The position numbers were made by a program, and so were the translations under genes. From Oligoflexia bacterium (GTDB taxonomy: Bacteria > Bdellovibrionota > JAFGOL01), in contig JAFGOL010000273.1 of assembly GCA_016926495.1 (NCBI GenBank), forward strand, positions 1 to 6,762: 6,762 nucleotides of DNA, given 5' to 3'. This document shows, one piece after another, positions 5,872-6,762 of this stretch (its first letter is position 1; each line of letters starts with the position of its first letter). The notes beneath the pieces were generated by a model. It worked only from the letters and a program-made list of their open reading frames with translations. It did not search any database and was not told the origin of the DNA.

Positions 5872-6265
5872 TGATCTGCATTATTCCCCAATCAGCAGAG
5901 AGGAGCTTGTTGTTTTTGCTTCTGTTCTCGTTACAGGCTGGTCTTGAATTTGTAAATTGTTTCATTCTGTTTTCAAGCCATGCGATAGCAAGTCCTACCT
6001 GTTCGGGAAGTCCTTTTTTTCTGCATTGCTCTGCGATATAGTTTATAACTTCTTGCTTGCTCGGGTTTTTGACGTTGTCATTACTTTCGCAAAATTCACT
6101 GCATTGTTTTGTGCATGTAAAAGTTCCCATTCCTGCCGGCGCTGTCAGGCATTTAGTCAGGCAGTCCCTGTCTTGTCTGATATTTAAGCTGTTAAACCAA
6201 TCCCTGCAATTATCTGCTGTAAAAAATGCAGGAGCAATAATCATTATTATAATCAATTTGATCAT
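5840..6265 (-). CDS. Lytic transglycosylase, N-terminal part before frameshift
   Basis: First half of an exported SLT-type lytic transglycosylase, which cleaves the glycan strands of peptidoglycan. Residues 1-16 are a short hydrophobic signal sequence (MIKLIIIMIIAPAFFT). Residues 20-60 form a cysteine-rich module: C20, C35, C39, C51, C55 and C59, with an MGTFTC segment. The catalytic domain starts near 70: QEVINYIAEQC, then GLAIAWLENRMKQF with probable catalytic E98, then DWGIMQIND (125-133), the usual GLMQI signature. At K134 the frame leaves the family and stops seven codons later; the continuation lies in the +1 frame at 5602-5871. The ATG overlaps the dinD stop as ATGA and has no strong ribosome binding site of its own, so translation is probably coupled to dinD. 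The truncated product lacks the YNAG half of the fold and is probably inactive, unless the frameshift is a sequencing error. Confidence 0.75.
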   Translation of the reverse strand: MIKLIIIMIIAPAFFTADNCRDWFNSLNIRQDRDCLTKCLTAPAGMGTFTCTKQCSEFCESNDNVKNPSKQEVINYIAEQCRKKGLPEQVGLAIAWLENRMKQFTNSRPACNENRSKNNKLLSADWGIMQINDKNQERLEI

Positions 6266-6762
6266 TTTAAAGCTTTTTTCTTCTTGCTTTCAGGCAGGTA
6301 ATTTTTAGGGGTAATGACTTTTTTTCCTGTTCTTTGCTCAAGCTCTTTGCGTGCGTTTCCGGCAACTGTTCCGCCCTCCTGCGCTGCTGTCTTATTTTCG
6401 GTAAAACCCTGTGTATCCTTGTTTCTGGCGATTTCCGTTGTTGCTGCTTCTCCCAGCATGGAAAATATCTGTTCCAAGTCTGTCATGTGATCCCGTAGGT
6501 TTTCCCTTTTCAGCCCTTTAAAATCCTTATATTCACATGGTGTCATTCCAAAGGTAGCTTGGGATATTTCCGCAGTAAGTATTGCAAACTCGGTATCTTC
6601 GCTTACACCCCTTTTCTTCCATTCGTCAGTGAGTTCTTCCCGGATTGCAATGCCCCGCATTCGCTTTTCTATCCAGTCATCGGGGTATCCTTTGGCCTTA
6701 TACAGTGCCCTTGTCCTTTTTGTCGCCAGTTCCGGGTCTTCAATTTCCTGTACCCGTTCATA
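6262..6762 (-). CDS. dinD: DNA-damage-inducible protein D, C-terminal part
   Basis: The 3' portion of a DinD-family gene that runs off the right edge; 166 residues are visible and the first part is missing. Recognisable family segments in order are DPELATKRTRALYKAKGYPDDWIEKRMRGIA, EEWKKRG-type (DEWKKRG here), EFAILTAEISQATFG, YKDFKGLKRENLRDHMTDLEQIFSMLGEAATTEI, and the conserved end GGTVAGNARKELEQRTGK. An internal ATG at 6660 is not the true start, since homology continues upstream of it without a break. The E. coli protein (about 274 residues) is SOS-induced and reported to inhibit RecA activities; relatives often sit in mobile elements and carry a BRO-like N-terminal region. The promoter and any LexA box lie outside the window. 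The stop overlaps the next gene's start (ATGA), making dinD the upstream member of a dinD-transglycosylase-membrane protein operon. Confidence 0.85.
   Translation of the reverse strand, partial: YERVQEIEDPELATKRTRALYKAKGYPDDWIEKRMRGIAIREELTDEWKKRGVSEDTEFAILTAEISQATFGMTPCEYKDFKGLKRENLRDHMTDLEQIFSMLGEAATTEIARNKDTQGFTENKTAAQEGGTVAGNARKELEQRTGKKVITPKNYLPESKKKKALK

Noticed and set aside
5957..6308. Plus-strand open frames opposite the transglycosylase and dinD.
   Set aside because: They are antisense to frames with recognisable SLT and DinD motifs and show none of their own.

Overview
The window is bacterial, moderately AT-rich DNA. It places a run of intact, chromosome-like genes between two stretches of accessory DNA that carry several broken genes. 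Secreted proteins with Sec-type signal peptides and an exported lytic transglycosylase fit a cell with a peptidoglycan wall, probably a diderm. No gene here fixes the phylum.

Left edge (1-1030): a mobile-element graveyard. Two 22-base direct repeats, which look like the repeated end of an IS21-type element, lie just before the 5' part of an IS256/mutator-family transposase. That gene stops before its catalytic DDE domain. Next come a perfect 9-bp inverted repeat and a 73-codon open frame (696-917) with no usable start codon, probably the 3' end of a disrupted gene.

Centre (1031-4857): three intact genes. A secreted leucine-rich-repeat protein (minus strand) and a secreted six-cysteine protein of unknown function (plus strand) diverge from a 173-base intergenic region with candidate promoters for both. 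The second has a 9-codon leader ORF ending two bases before its ATG. Convergent with it is a complete glutamine-dependent NAD+ synthetase (nadE), the clearest housekeeping gene in the window.

Right part (4858-6762): a junction region carries phased short repeats and an imperfect palindrome. It is followed by a small helical-protein gene with an in-frame TAA at codon 11. Tail-to-tail with it is a minus-strand operon: dinD (running off the right edge), a lytic transglycosylase split by a one-base frameshift, and a small membrane-anchored protein with a PepSY-like outer domain. The dinD stop and the transglycosylase start overlap as ATGA, so the two are probably translationally coupled.

The most interesting points are the pairing of a DNA-damage gene (dinD) with a cell-wall lytic enzyme, the frameshift and nonsense lesions clustered in that accessory block, and the repeat-rich junction beside nadE. 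No tRNA, rRNA, CRISPR array or riboswitch was recognised.
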